Counted from the first letter of the stretch, positions 49,367 to 60,699 are shown. The stretch is DNA of 64,000 bases from Acorus gramineus (GCA_030737835.1 CM060853.1:22068895-22132894); one strand, 5' to 3'. Made by a program: numbers and translations. Notes: generated by a model from the sequence alone, not told the origin.

Positions 49367-49376
49367 CCGACACGTG
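49367..49376 (+). promoter_or_regulatory. DRE/CRT core joined to G-box, upstream of gene C
   Basis: CCGAC (49367-49371) shares one base with CACGTG (49371-49376), about 200 bp upstream of the ATG. CCGAC is the core bound by CBF/DREB factors and CACGTG the ABRE/G-box core. A TATAAAA follows at 49446. Confidence 0.6.
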
Positions 49377-49569
49377 TCACATTCCAATAACACAACTTCC
49401 CACGTCCGAACCCCAAAACCGTCCCTCCTCCCTTCACAACACTAATATAAAACCCCTCCCAAACTCACCCTAGAAAAAAATAAAATTATCTGAAAACACA
49501 AAACACTACTTCTCACCACTACTATATACACATATTTATTATTTCTCCTTTAACATCCAAAAGAAGATC

Positions 49570-50211
49570 ATGTCGTCAGCCCAGCAATTCAGGGCCGGTC
49601 AAGCCCGCGGTCAGGGAGCGGTGAGCGACGCCCACCCAGACTCTGACTCGGTTGCATCACATTCATTCATTTTGAATGAATATTTGAATTTATATTATAT
49701 TATATGTTTTGGTTGAGTAGGAGAAGGCGAACCAGGTGATTGATTCAGCGAAGGACACGGCACAGTTGGCCAAGGATAGAGCCTGCGACACCACCCGGTC
49801 CACCCATGAGTCCGCCCAGCAGGGAGCGGAGAAGACCACTGGGTTCCTCCAGCAGGTTTGATAAAAAAAATATATGATAAAATGACATGTTTTCTTATTT
49901 GTCTGGGTCACACAGGAAATGAAATACTAGTGTGACAATGCATGCACACTATCGCCATGTTGTGGCCATAGGGGGGGGTCTCTTTTGATACATCACAGGG
50001 ATCTGATCTCTTACCAAATTGATTATATTTTTTTATTACATGATCAAAACTTGGACAACAACTAAGTGTTTTTTTTTTTTTTTTTTGGCTTGTGTAGACT
50101 GGGGAACAGGTGATGAACATGGCGCAGGGGGCGGTGGACACTATGAAGAACACACTTGGGGTTGGGGATAACAACACCACCACCACCACCACCACCCAAT
50201 GCAAGAAGTGA
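49570..50211 (+). CDS. KIN/LEA-like stress protein, copy C (99 aa)
   Basis: Exons 49570-49620, 49721-49855 and 50098-50211 give 99 residues. It is a relative of genes A and B: an N-terminal QQFRAGQARGQG, a central Ala/Lys/Gln-rich amphipathic region (NQVIDSAKDTAQLAKDRA, STHESAQQGAEKT) and a conserved last exon TGEQVMNMAQGAVDTMKNTL. It differs by a longer middle exon and a C-terminal DNN-T8-QCKK tail, in which a (acc)n microsatellite codes for eight threonines. No signal peptide. Upstream DRE and G-box cores suggest cold/ABA control (inference). Confidence 0.88.
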
Positions 50212-51570
50212 AAATGATCAACAATTATTCCCACCAAATAAAAAGTTGGTCGATCTAGATTATATAAGGCCTCTCTTTATGTTATTGATCTGTCGTGTTT
50301 TTCCTTGTTAGTGTAATAGCGTGTTTTGTTGTGGCAATCTGTCTCTCTCTATGTGTCTTTTGGAGAGATGTGATGTATTTTTGTTGGGTTGTAATAAAGT
50401 TAGTACATGGAAGGGGAAAGCCATAGATGGACTCCTTTGTATCTGTATTATTGATTATGTAAGAGAGGCTCTATTTATATGATTATATAATATATATGTT
50501 GATGTTATGGTAATGAACAGAGATAATGGTGTATATATTGTATCAGCTGATTGCATACAATTAATGTGTTGATTGTATACAAGTTTATAAAATAGATTAA
50601 TGAAAGTATGAAACCATGAAGATGTTTTCTATTGTTTATAGAAAAGTCTCTAGATCGTAAAAAAAGAAAAGAGAATTGGTACAACTTTGGGCGTGCAATC
50701 TTTCATGCTTTTGATTTTTTTTAAAAGAGAATATATATTTTAAATAACGAAACATGTATCTTCGTAAAAATATAATACACATACTATTGTATGAATACTT
50801 ATACTATAAATAATTATGCTTTATTTATTGAGATCTTTAATTACTCGGCTAGAGATGCACAAGGTCGTGTAACAATTCCCTTAAAAGCAAGCAACAAAAA
50901 TTATTTTCCAACCAATTAGCACACCATTAATCCCTTCTCGCTATATTTATGTATAAAAGTAAAATGGAGTGCCACAATATTACCCAATCATTCTTGTATC
51001 TAGCACATGATATCGTTAATGGAGTATACATTGGTGGATTAGATAAGTATATATTTGATTAGAAAAAATACAATAAAGTAGATATCCAATTTATTTGAAT
51101 GTGTATACATACTTTATTAGAAGAATATTCAACCTTTTAAAAAAAAAAATCAAAATGCATTGGGAACATAAAAATGAGTGAAAGGTATGACTATCCCTGA
51201 TAAGATCACATAGTTATTCAGTTGGTTACACAAGAGATTATCTTGTAGTTCTGGATAAGATCAAGTTGTAGTTTTTGTGACTTACATATAGTTATGTAAC
51301 AATTGTAGTTATTGTAACTTACTTACAGTTTTTGTAACTTTCCTATGTAACCACTTCAAATCAGATTATAAAATTGCACTCTCATCACATCTAAAGTATG
51401 TGAGAGACTTATCCAATATTTGATTGTATCCATATTTTCTAAATTCTTTTAATCCCTATCATTCTCTATCAGTTTCTTCAATGGAATGAATTAATGTAAA
51501 TTGGTATAATTTGATGATTTCATTCATGGTTAAGGCATTTTTCTGGAATTATCTAACACCCATTCGAGTA
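50212..51570. other. Intergenic, no gene
   Basis: 3' flank of gene C, then AT-rich DNA. No coding segment or clear element. Confidence 0.5.
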
Positions 51571-51578
51571 TAAGTTTT

Positions 51579-51855
51579 AAGGGTGCGTTTGTGTTAATGG
51601 AAAGTGACGAAAAGTGGGAAAAAGCAAAAAAAAAATTTATTTAACCATTTAAAAAGTTAGTGTTTATAACAAATAAGAAAAAAAAAATTTTCACTTAATT
51701 TCTTTCTCCTATCTTATCTTATTTGAAAAAAGTAAAAAATATTTTTCCCTTCACATAAGTGAGAATTTAAAAGAGTGATAGAAAATCTTTCTATCACATG
51801 CACAAAAAAAAATCTTTTACTTTCCACCACTTTCCATTTGACCTAAATTCTTTCA
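51579..51855. mobile_element. Possible MITE
   Basis: The left end 'gggtgcgtttgtgttaatgg' with 'aaagtgacgaaaagt' and the reversed right end ('ggtcaaatggaaagtggtgg') are similar. The interior is AT-rich. No target duplication was resolved. Confidence 0.4.
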
Positions 51856-51962
51856 TTTTTCTTTCAAATTTATATACACACATCCTCAGTGGTCAAAGTT
51901 TAAAGCAAATATGTGATTGGTTTAAATGAAGCGAAGGAAAAGGAATACCTCAAAAATTAAAT

Positions 51963-52358
51963 GGGGAGCCATATTTCCACCCCTGTAGTTCTCTAACCCA
52001 CCCCTCGGGTGTGCGGAGGGTAGCGGCGCGTGTGCGTGATCGAATCGGTGAGCAACGCCAGTCACCCTTTGACGCCTGGGATGTTCGGCTTCTTTTAGGT
52101 GACGGAACAGAGGATCACTGCTGACCTCGCCGGCTGCTCCGTCACCGTCACCCCCCTCGCCGTCCCCAACGCCGATCTCCGCCGCTCCTTCGTCGGGATC
52201 CCCCTTTCCTCCATCTCCGTCGTCGCCGATGTCCTCCGCTACCACGTCCCTCCTCCGCTATCTCATCTTTCCCCTTTTCTTCTTGTTCTTTAACCCACCC
52301 CCAAATAATTTTTTAAGGGGTGTGTTAGAGAATTATAGGGGTGGAAATATAACTCCCC
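51963..52358. mobile_element. Gene-capturing TIR transposon (Pack-type), about 396 bp
   Basis: The ends are about 43-bp inverted repeats: the left begins ggggagccatatttccaccc, and the reversed right begins ggggagttatatttccaccc. Both continue through 'ctctaacncacccct'. AT-rich near-repeats ('aaatta') lie just outside both ends. The interior is GC-rich, unlike the surroundings, and holds a coding fragment. Confidence 0.7.
52099..52252 (+). pseudogene. Captured fragment resembling a fasciclin-like arabinogalactan protein
   Basis: The frame reads VTVTPLAVPNADL..., then SSISVVADVLRYHVPPP, resembling the fasciclin (FAS1) domain pattern '...T.LAVPN...VADVLRYHV' of plant FLAs. It begins just after 'ttcttttag', which looks like a captured intron acceptor. 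There is no start or stop of the original gene, so this is a fragment. Identification rests on about 50 residues. Confidence 0.5.
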
Positions 52359-52379
52359 CAAATTATTATGGCAGGTGAA

Positions 52380-54240
52380 CATGCAATTAATTCAGCAAAC
52401 ACCACCTGGTATTTGTTTGGCCATGTTTGCAGAATTGTTAGTTTCAGGTATAATCCCCCCTGTTAATTAAACTAAAAAAATGAAAACTAAAAGTTTATAT
52501 ATATAGTTTTGGATAAGTCATGGAGTACTCTTGTATGTAAAAAATTAAAAAAATATATTTCAGTGAATTATATATAACAAAGTAGTTTTTTTTTTTTTTG
52601 ATAAAAGGCTTTGTGATTAGAGGAGTATTTTAATTCAAAAAAAAACTTACATCAAAATGTGAGAGTCGACGTAAACTCTCCTGTATACTTTTTATATGTG
52701 GTATAATTAACAAACGTTGAAGAGATTGTCCTGTAATGACATGTTTAGGGCAAGTTGTCATCTCAAACATTAAATGCAAAACATTCACATGTATTTTAAT
52801 TTGTACACAATTGAAAGTGTTTCAAAATTAAACAGATAATCTTAACGCGTTCTATGGGTGTGGTCGTCGACTGGAATCTTTTTGAAGTTAAACATGCTTG
52901 ATTGCTTGTAATGGAAGAGATAATTCTAGGCTTCCAATATAAAACCCAACTTATACAAACCATTAAAATAACATGCACTACTACATTATAACAAGAGAAA
53001 CACCACCTTGAGAAGTTGTGAAATGTGGAGGGGCTATTAATTCCTGTCTTAGCATTTCTCGGAACATGTTAAGTAGACTTTGCAGGTGCATTAATAGCTG
53101 TTTTTAAATTATAATATAAAACGTATCCCAAAGCCGGGAGAGGTGGTGGTGTGGCTTGTTTTGGCTCCCATGATGGACAAGCATCCCTCATTGAAAAACT
53201 AGAAATGCAGATGGTGCATTTAAGCCAAGTCAAAAGGAGATGAATAGATGGAGCGTTTGACCATTGACTTAATATCCAGGGTACTATAGAAGACTTCATG
53301 GGATTCTGTTTGTGATGAATTTGGTTTTCACAAGAACTTTAGTATATATGGTCAAAATATCTTTATTTCTTGTGTTCCAACATATTTTTGTGATTTTTTT
53401 TAAAATTTGAAAAATGGAGGCTGAGTGTTGGAATTTGGATTATGTAAGATTACAAGATTAAAGGAAATTATTGTAGAGAAATATGATATCTCTACAAAAT
53501 TTCTTAAGGAAGAATAAGATATGATAGAGACAGGATGACAAAAAAAATATTTTTGTTGTTTGGCGTGGATAAATTAGATAGATATGCTTGATTAAACTAG
53601 CATGAACTCCAATTAATAATGATTTTAAAGGGGATCTATAATAAGTTGTGCGCTCTTCCAAATTTCATAAAAATTGCTTTTAGGCAATATTATTTTATTC
53701 ACTTTTATCCTATAAAAATATAATTATATATTTTTTAATATCAATGTATCATGGATAAAACTATGACTTCCCAAGCAGAAAGTTAGAGAACCGGATCAGA
53801 TATACTTATATTGTATTTCTAATTGTCATGATTATTAATTAAATGGATTATACTGGTAAACACAATTGGTTATATCACATTCGTCGATTCAATGCATCCG
53901 ATCACTTGGTGCATTAGTTAGTTTAATATTACCAAACTTGATTAACTCAAAATCACCTTTTTCAGTTAACTAACATAAAATAAAACAATTAATTTGTTCT
54001 ACAGAATTGATTCTAACTAAAAAAAAAAAAACCAATTTTCAAATGTATAAGAACCAAACATGATCAGAACCTCAAGGCAATCTATTCACAAACCATTTCT
54101 CCCTACGCAGTTTCTTCTCAAAAATCAAAACAAACATAAAAACCAAAAAAATTATCAAATTTGAGAGACACATAAAACAAACATGGCTTCCCTTCAAAGC
54201 ATAACATAAGCAGATCACAACCTTGAACGAGCCATTCAAA
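52380..54240. other. Intergenic, no supported gene
   Basis: AT-rich with scattered A/T runs. A 76-codon minus frame at 53069-53299 has no recognisable relative or signal and is not called. Confidence 0.45.
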
Positions 54241-54275
54241 AATATCAAATAAAATAATAATAAAAAAAAAACACT

Positions 54276-54545
54276 CTAGTTATGGAGAGGATTAGCTCCG
54301 GTGGGGACCTTCCTCTTGTCATCTCCGACCAAAGCGTCGGTGCCGTTTCCATCTCCGCCGCCGAAAAACCCACCGCCGGCGACAGGCAAAGGTGACACGT
54401 CTCGGAAAGCGCGCTCCCCGGGGCTCTCCCGTGCCTCGGAAACCACAACCAAAGAAGGAGAGAAGCATGTGAAGCTCATCAACAATAGCAAGACCACCCA
54501 CATGAACGTAGAAGCCATGCAACGACGTTTGATGGGCTGAGACAT
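54276..54545 (-). CDS. CLE-family secreted peptide precursor (motif RKVPTGANPLHN)
   Basis: CLE precursors are secreted; a 12-13-residue C-terminal peptide is released and perceived by CLV1/BAM-type receptor kinases to control stem-cell and vascular fates. This single-exon gene codes for 89 residues from the first ATG (54545); a second in-frame ATG (54518) in a good context gives 80. A hydrophobic signal segment (WVVLLLLMSFTCF) follows residue about 10, then a variable Gly-rich region (GGGFFGGGDGNG). The CLE motif sits at the very end before TAG. It matches the consensus at R1, V3, P4, G6, N8, P9, L10, H11 and N12, but has Ala at position 7, where Pro is usual. The codon is GCT, one base from CCT. 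No downstream extension is present. A pseudogene or an atypical peptide are both possible. Confidence 0.85.
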   Translation of the reverse strand: MSQPIKRRCMASTFMWVVLLLLMSFTCFSPSLVVVSEARESPGERAFRDVSPLPVAGGGFFGGGDGNGTDALVGDDKRKVPTGANPLHN

Positions 54546-55089
54546 AATAGTATCTCGATCTATAGATGATGATCTTGAGCTTGTACTTGAATGTATCTTT
54601 GTCAACCCTATGTAGCCTCTTTAGATAGAAGAAAATAAGAATGAATGAATGAGAGATCCTTCTTATCTCTTGTATGGATGGTATAAGTGTGTCAACGCTT
54701 TGTTTGTTTTGTTTTGTTTGGAGGATCTATTGAGAAGTTTTGGATGTCACGTGACCGGACCCATGATTCATGGAACCTTCTTACGTATTTTTTGTGGTTT
54801 CATTTTCCCGATGTTCCTCGCTTTGTGAATTTTTGGGCTCAGTTTGTTTATGATTAAATGATTTATATTTATATTATAGTCCTCCTCATTTTCTACGCTG
54901 TCATGAGTATTAAAATTAATGATGTTCATTAATGATGCTACGGACATTTTATTTTCCGGTTTCAAATTTTGATTTTTGTATAATAACGTATATTATTTAA
55001 TTATATATATATATATTTAAAAAAATGAAATATTCTATGTTTTAAAAAATTGTATGAAATATATATATAATGTAGAGGTAAAAATTCAC

Positions 55090-55880
55090 ACCATGACACG
55101 TGTCAAGTTAAGACAGACGTGAGCCGTCAAAATCGAAGCCCACACACCAGGATTCGAATCCAAAATGTCATAATAACACTCCTAAGTGGATTGACACGAC
55201 TAGATTGAGGGTCTAGTCGGACAGTGAGACACCTCGTGGGTGAATGTCACATCGAGTAGATAAGACACGATTATATTAGACGTCTGGTTGGACAACCTTC
55301 CTCCTCGCGAACGAGGAGAAGGGACACTACCAGACAAGAGGTCTGATCGGGCGATCTTTCACCTCGCAGACACACTCAAAGACGTAACAAAAAAACTATC
55401 AGGCCAGAGGCCACGAGTAGAACCAAGGAAATGGTCAGAAGACTGTAACGTTCGTAACAGACGGAAGGATAATTAAGGCCCATTATCTGTTAAACGTGGG
55501 TAATTAGTGGTACAACGTGTCTCATTAACACGTGAAAGTTCCCACAAAAAGCGCCTACTGAGTGTTTAGTGGGGAAACAGTTATAACAGCCAAAGGAGAG
55601 TGGAAGCGACAATCTAGCTGAGGTGATCCTATAAAAAAGGAGGTAACTCAAAAGGCTATGGTATCGAATCAAATCTAATTTCCTACTCTCAAACTACCAA
55701 AATTTAAGTGAGTTTTGTTTTGAATCCCTGACCGATAGATCTCTTCGGAGGCCCTTTGACTGACACTATACTGGTGTCTCCTTGATTTCTTTGTGAGTGT
55801 GTTTCATTTCTAATCGGGTCCAGGTTCGTGAAGGAAGACTATGAAGACTGATAGTTTAATTGAAGAGGAAAATATCCTCC
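55090..55880 (+). mobile_element. Probable solo LTR
   Basis: GC-richer than its surroundings. It has three imperfect 'gacnagnggtctngtcgga' / 'cacctcg' units (about 55199, 55270, 55330), then a TATA box ctataaaaaagg near 55630 and a pyrimidine-rich 3' part. No retroviral-like coding flanks it. Ends and target duplication are not resolved. Confidence 0.45.
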
Positions 55881-55904
55881 TCATATATATATATATATTT
55901 ATAT

Positions 55905-57130
55905 ATATTAGAAAAAAATTCATATAACTCCCTCGAAGATCATAGATATCTATATCAACCCCTATGTTTTTTGAAAATCCATATAACCTAACCCCCTAAT
56001 TGTTTGCCTTAAATCGATTCGGCCCCTTGCTTCCATTTGCCTTAAATCGATTTTTGAAAATCGATTTAGCCCCCTTGTTTGCCTTAACACTTTGACTATG
56101 ATCTAGTTAATTTAATCCTACATGAATAAATTACAATTTTACGCCCATCGCATTCACACACCTGATTTTGACCGATGACCCAAGCTACTTCGGCGCGCCG
56201 ACGCCCACAGATTCTAACACGCGCGGAGCAGCCTCGCGTTCTTCTTTGAACTCGCTGAGGTACAACGTGTCGTGGGCGGCGGCAATTTGTGGGCTTGGCA
56301 ACGGAGAGCTCTGCGGTCTATTGGACCTTCCATTTCCCAGTCCCCTTCATCCCCATCTTATTGAGGATCTTGTTGACGAGGTCCTCTTCCTCGGGGAGTT
56401 CGTCTTTGACATTGAATATGTCCCCGAAGTTCCCACTGCACTCGTCGGATGTCTCGGCCAATTCGGCGTTCGAGAGCCCTCTGATCGTCCTCAGCAAGTC
56501 GTAGGCGGCCTTCGCGATCAGCTACATGTCGCCATACTCGATCCCGTTATGGACCATCTCTTCGTCGACTTGCGCGGCGACGTGGCAGATGAAGTCCTCG
56601 ACGTTGTCGTATGCATCGCGGGGCCCGCCCGACATGAGCGAGGACTGCAGCAGGCGCCGTCCTTGCCGCCGAAGACGAACCATGCCGAGGTAGAGGAGGC
56701 CACGGGCAGAGGACTCGGAGATGCGGTGCTCGGTGTTCTCGTACCCGTCATTGCCGTCCTTCGATAAAGGTGCTTCCGGGGTCCATGAATTCAGACGAGG
56801 TGGAAATGGTCCGGTCGATGTGGGAGCACGACCTTGACGAGGATGATGATGTTACGAGGAAGAAGGAAGAGATTCAGTGCAAGTGCGTAAGGAAGGTCAT
56901 TTTTGTCAGGGGTTTTTTCGTATTTTGTTAAGATCTCAGGGGTTGTATACATATAAATTATCAGTGTAATGTTAGTTCACAGAATATTTCAGGAATATTC
57001 CTCAAGGGTATTTGTTTAACCAAAGAAACTTTCAGGGGGTTATATGGATTTTTAAAAAAACCAGGATGTGATATGGATTTTAGCTAACTTTAAATGTGTG
57101 ACTAATGGAGTATATGTGATTTTAAAAAAA
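55905..57130. mobile_element. Candidate gene-capturing DNA element
   Basis: Both ends carry inverted copies of 'tttttNaaaatccatataacc...ccc' (left near 55965-56005, right near 57025-57050) and a second outer copy ('ttcatataactccct' at left, rc 'atcacatatactccat' at right). The GC-rich interior contains the 6PGDH pseudogene. Similar end sequence is at 47310. Boundaries are approximate. Confidence 0.5.
56175..56890 (-). pseudogene. Broken 6-phosphogluconate dehydrogenase copy
   Basis: Intact 6PGDH oxidatively decarboxylates 6-phosphogluconate in the pentose phosphate pathway. On the minus strand, frames jump but give PRNIIILVKVVLP, then SSARGLLYLGM, then QVDEEMVHNGIEYGDM, LIAKAAYDLLRTIRGLSNAE, and finally ILNKMGMKGTGKWKVQ, in family order. 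The 'GPCVTYIGEGGAGNFVK'-type segment is deleted, and there are stops and frameshifts. It has no introns. The 199-codon plus-strand frame over the same bases is its antisense shadow. Confidence 0.8.
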
Positions 57131-57469
57131 CTATACGCAGGCATTTCGGATTATTAAATGATTCGGATGTTTGGTTATATGAACGGATGGATTTTATTTT
57201 TATAGAGAAATATTAATTTTGAATTATTTGGGTAAAACGGAATTGAGACTGAGTGGTACATACAAACGATGGCGAGGGGTAAACTGTTTTTGAAGTTAGA
57301 ATATTTTTTTTGTGTTTAATAAAAAAATTAGGTCAAGTAAAATCTTAATTTTTTTTTAATGAAATAGTATATTTGCCTGAACTATAAGATTTTTTTTTTT
57401 TTGCTTTCTTTTGGTGTAAAAGTTTTAATGGACACGCAATCTCTAACAGCAATGGGTCAAAGGGCAATG

Positions 57470-57712
57470 TTACAATCAGTTTTTGTTACAGTTCAAAATA
57501 TAGTTTTATATACCTTATTAAAAATCCAATGAGTCATATACTGTGTTTATTTTTTTTTTACATATACTAAAATTTAGTTCATTCGATTCAAAATAAAATG
57601 ATGTACACATTTTATCAAAGCATATACCTATATGATATTTTTTATTTTTAAAAAAATAAAGCTTGTGTGATCTAAATTTTGAATTATAAAAATGAATGAG
57701 TCTAACATTTTC
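57470..57712 (+). repeat. Dispersed repeat family R, copy 3
   Basis: Motif order as in the copies at 48657 and 49055: 'ttaaaaatccaatgag', 'tatac', 'attcgattcaaaataaaatg', then 'catataccta' and 'gtgatct'. Confidence 0.5.
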
Positions 57713-58169
57713 TATTGATCAAATCACAACCAGTAAAAAAATGGTACATTTATGCGATCAAGGATACAAGAAGGGTAAAAAAAACATATTTTAAGAATAG
57801 CATATATGCAAAAAAAAACCTTTTCATAAACATAAATTCTTTTCTTGAAACAATTTTTTTTAATTTTTTTTGCCTAATGATATATATATATCATAAAAAG
57901 TGAATTATTGGTGTTGAAAATTAAAAAAAATTACAATTTAGAGATGATCCTTGAGAGGCCTACACACTCCAGTGCAGTGTAAAAACTTGAAAAAAATTCA
58001 TTTTCAAAAGAAAAAAAATATGATACTTCATTTTTCCTAATATATATTTCATTAAGAGAGTATACTTTATTGTGCATGATGAAAAAAGAAATAAAGTAAG
58101 AGAAAGAAAATTATACTTTTTTCTTCAGCAATTCATAAGCCTATTCAAAAATGGTTTTTGAGAGTAAGA

Positions 58170-58316
58170 GAACTCTTTGGGTAGATTTCTCTTTTACTTA
58201 GGAGGTCCGGGTGATAGATAGTTCTTGTTGACTATCTAGATCTATTGTATTTTTCTTGGGATTTGCCTTTCTCTGAATAAAACTAAGACAGTCGCCTACC
58301 CACCGTGTATCTTCAA
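58170..58316 (+). mobile_element. LINE tail fragment
   Basis: Ends in 'aataaaactaagacagtcgc', then 'ctaccc' and a short A run, like the tail at 15330-15552. Confidence 0.45.
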
Positions 58317-58319
58317 AAA

Positions 58320-59580
58320 ACAATTCAAAAACCAAGTGTTCCCATACATGATATATAAAAAGTTTTCTTTCAATTTCATATATAAAAAAGATGAAAAATT
58401 CCCCTCCCCCCCTCCCGAAGAAGTGAAAAATGATTCTATCATTTTCAATCACATTCATGAAAACACATTAAAAAAAAAAAGATTTAATTTTCAACATGAT
58501 CCCAAGATGGGGCTTTTCAGTTGCTTTGAATTCTCAGAAGCTAGACCATCCAAAGCCTGGTCACCATTCCAAGATGTGTTCAGTCACCTCATATTTTCAA
58601 ACTCATATGCAACTAAAGCTGAAGCATCCACTTCACTACCAAACCATCACTGTGAAGTCTGAGAGTCCTGCAACACTGCAAAAATCACTATATGGGACAT
58701 ACAAACACTGTAATCTCTCCATTTTTAAAACAGACATATTGGAATGACGCGAAAGATTTAGGTTACAAGAAATATCAAGAAAGATGAGATAGTCACCCCT
58801 GATCAATAATCTTATTAGCTTGACTACAAAAATTGAGAATGAACTACATTGGTGAAAAGAAAGAGGGGGTGAAATATATCGAAATCCTCAACTCCATGTT
58901 CTCAAGGTTCAGGTTCAAAACTCTTCAAATTTCATGCAGTTTTGACTCCAGATTTTGGCAATTAGAATAAAATGAAACGCTAATGATAGTATAAATGAAA
59001 ATGATGTCAAATACTTATTGTTATCTCACCCATTCCTACAATATTTGTTGGAGAAGAGTACAGAGTTGAGGGACAGAGAGCCAGAATTTTACTTGACAGG
59101 GAGCGTATCTTAACTGCATTCTTCTAATTTCATTCCTTATTGACAATTATAAAATGATATTCTCTTCAACATAAAGTTTATCAAACATACCAATAAAAAA
59201 TACTAATAAAAAAAAGATTTATTAAACACAAAATATGCTAAAATATCTGGTACTATATGTGCATACAAACAAAAAAAAACTCATTATATCACTTGTAACC
59301 ATTGGAAAGGCCAAAAAAAGATACCTTCTGAGTCACATTTACAAATTCAACAAGTTTTCTACATTTACAAAATTAACTCTGATCAGTGTTTTCACTTTGG
59401 AATCCTGCACAATAGTCACATTGTCAATGCCCTGAAGAAAAAAAAAACTCTCTTTGCATACAATGCTAGAGTTGGTATATATAGATTTTTTTTTTTTTTT
59501 GGTAAATTTGGTATATATTGTCATAAATAGTTATTTTTATATAATATAAAGTTCAATTTACCATTATAGAACATACGAAA
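58320..59580. other. Intergenic, no supported gene
   Basis: AT-rich. Short open frames near 58336-58747 show no recognisable protein. Confidence 0.45.
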
Positions 59581-59582
59581 GA

Positions 59583-59875
59583 TGCATGCTTACATTGTAG
59601 GAGAATGCAATAACGCTGTATATAATGCTTGGAATTGTGGACCACCAACATTCATAAAAAAGTTATCACACCGTTAAAACATAAACAACCCATTAGATGA
59701 GTAGGGGCAGTGCATGCTTACATGAGTAGAATTAAGATTATCAAGAGGAACAATCTATATTGTATGAGAAAGTAGTAACACCATATATAATAGGACATAC
59801 AGAATCATGAACCACCAATATTCATAAAAAATGATCACACTTAAAAATAAAATCCCATTAGATGAGTGGGGTAGC
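59583..59875. repeat. Two-copy tandem duplication
   Basis: Unit: 'tgcatgcttacat...', 'gaatnntgnaccaccaa', 'attcataaaaaa', 'atcacac', 'cccattagatgag'. Copy 1 is 59583-59705 and copy 2 about 59712-59870, with small insertions. Confidence 0.65.
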
Positions 59876-59879
59876 AGTC

Positions 59880-60650
59880 CCTACTGGGCCAAACATGGCT
59901 CTTAAAACCTAGTAGAATCCTTGTATATACTACTTATAAATTCACCAACGGAAGTAGAGCCAATTGCACTTTCCAACTTGAAATCTCTGAAACAATCAAG
60001 GGATAAGATTGCTCTGGATCACTAAGATTGGCATTGCATCAATGGATGTGCGGTCATGCATCTGACATCATATTCAAGTTCTCAAGTATAAAATCATCAA
60101 GTTTGTTCATATCATAGGAAGTCAATGGATGCCAAAGCTTCTTCACTGATCCAAACAATTTTGATCTGGTAGTCAAATATTTCTAGCTAAAACATATTTT
60201 ACATCACAATATATTCTCAGGAAATCCATCAAATCCTCTAAGAATTTAATCAATCAACAATATAACTTTCAGTTTGATCTCGCATGAGATGGATTCACAT
60301 GAAAAAGTACCACTTGTTTCCTCCTTTGATGTTTAAGATGAATGCCGGCAGATACTAGGACACTACACAAACAATCTCATATTTGACAAGCAAACATGCC
60401 AAACTAATCTTCTCTACACTGATCCCACAGCTATTAGGAGATTACACATAATCTAATATGTGATAAGTTAAATATGCAGTGTCAGCAACATATAGAAGAA
60501 ATTTCGGTTTATTCTTGGATGAGTTGGAATCACAAAATTACAACACTTCAACCACCACACCTTAAAACTTTACAACACATGATGCAGATTGAAAAGCAAA
60601 ATGTTATGGAAAGACATTCCTCCAATCACTTTTACAATCCCAACATCTTC
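59880..60650. other. Intergenic, no supported gene
   Basis: AT-rich, no element or coding segment recognised. Confidence 0.45.
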
Positions 60651-60699
60651 TGAATTTTTTTTTGAATGTATATACTTGTCTAATGAAGTACATACTTTG

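Noticed and set aside
53069-53299. 76-codon minus-strand frame
   Set aside because: No signal, domain or relative recognised; length is within chance expectation.
54546-54605. Longer CLE precursor starting at 54605
   Set aside because: That position is TTG on the minus strand, not ATG; the first true ATG is at 54545.
56168-56767. 199-codon plus-strand open frame
   Set aside because: It is the antisense of the 6PGDH pseudogene; its composition comes from the GC-rich codons on the other strand and it has no recognisable domain.
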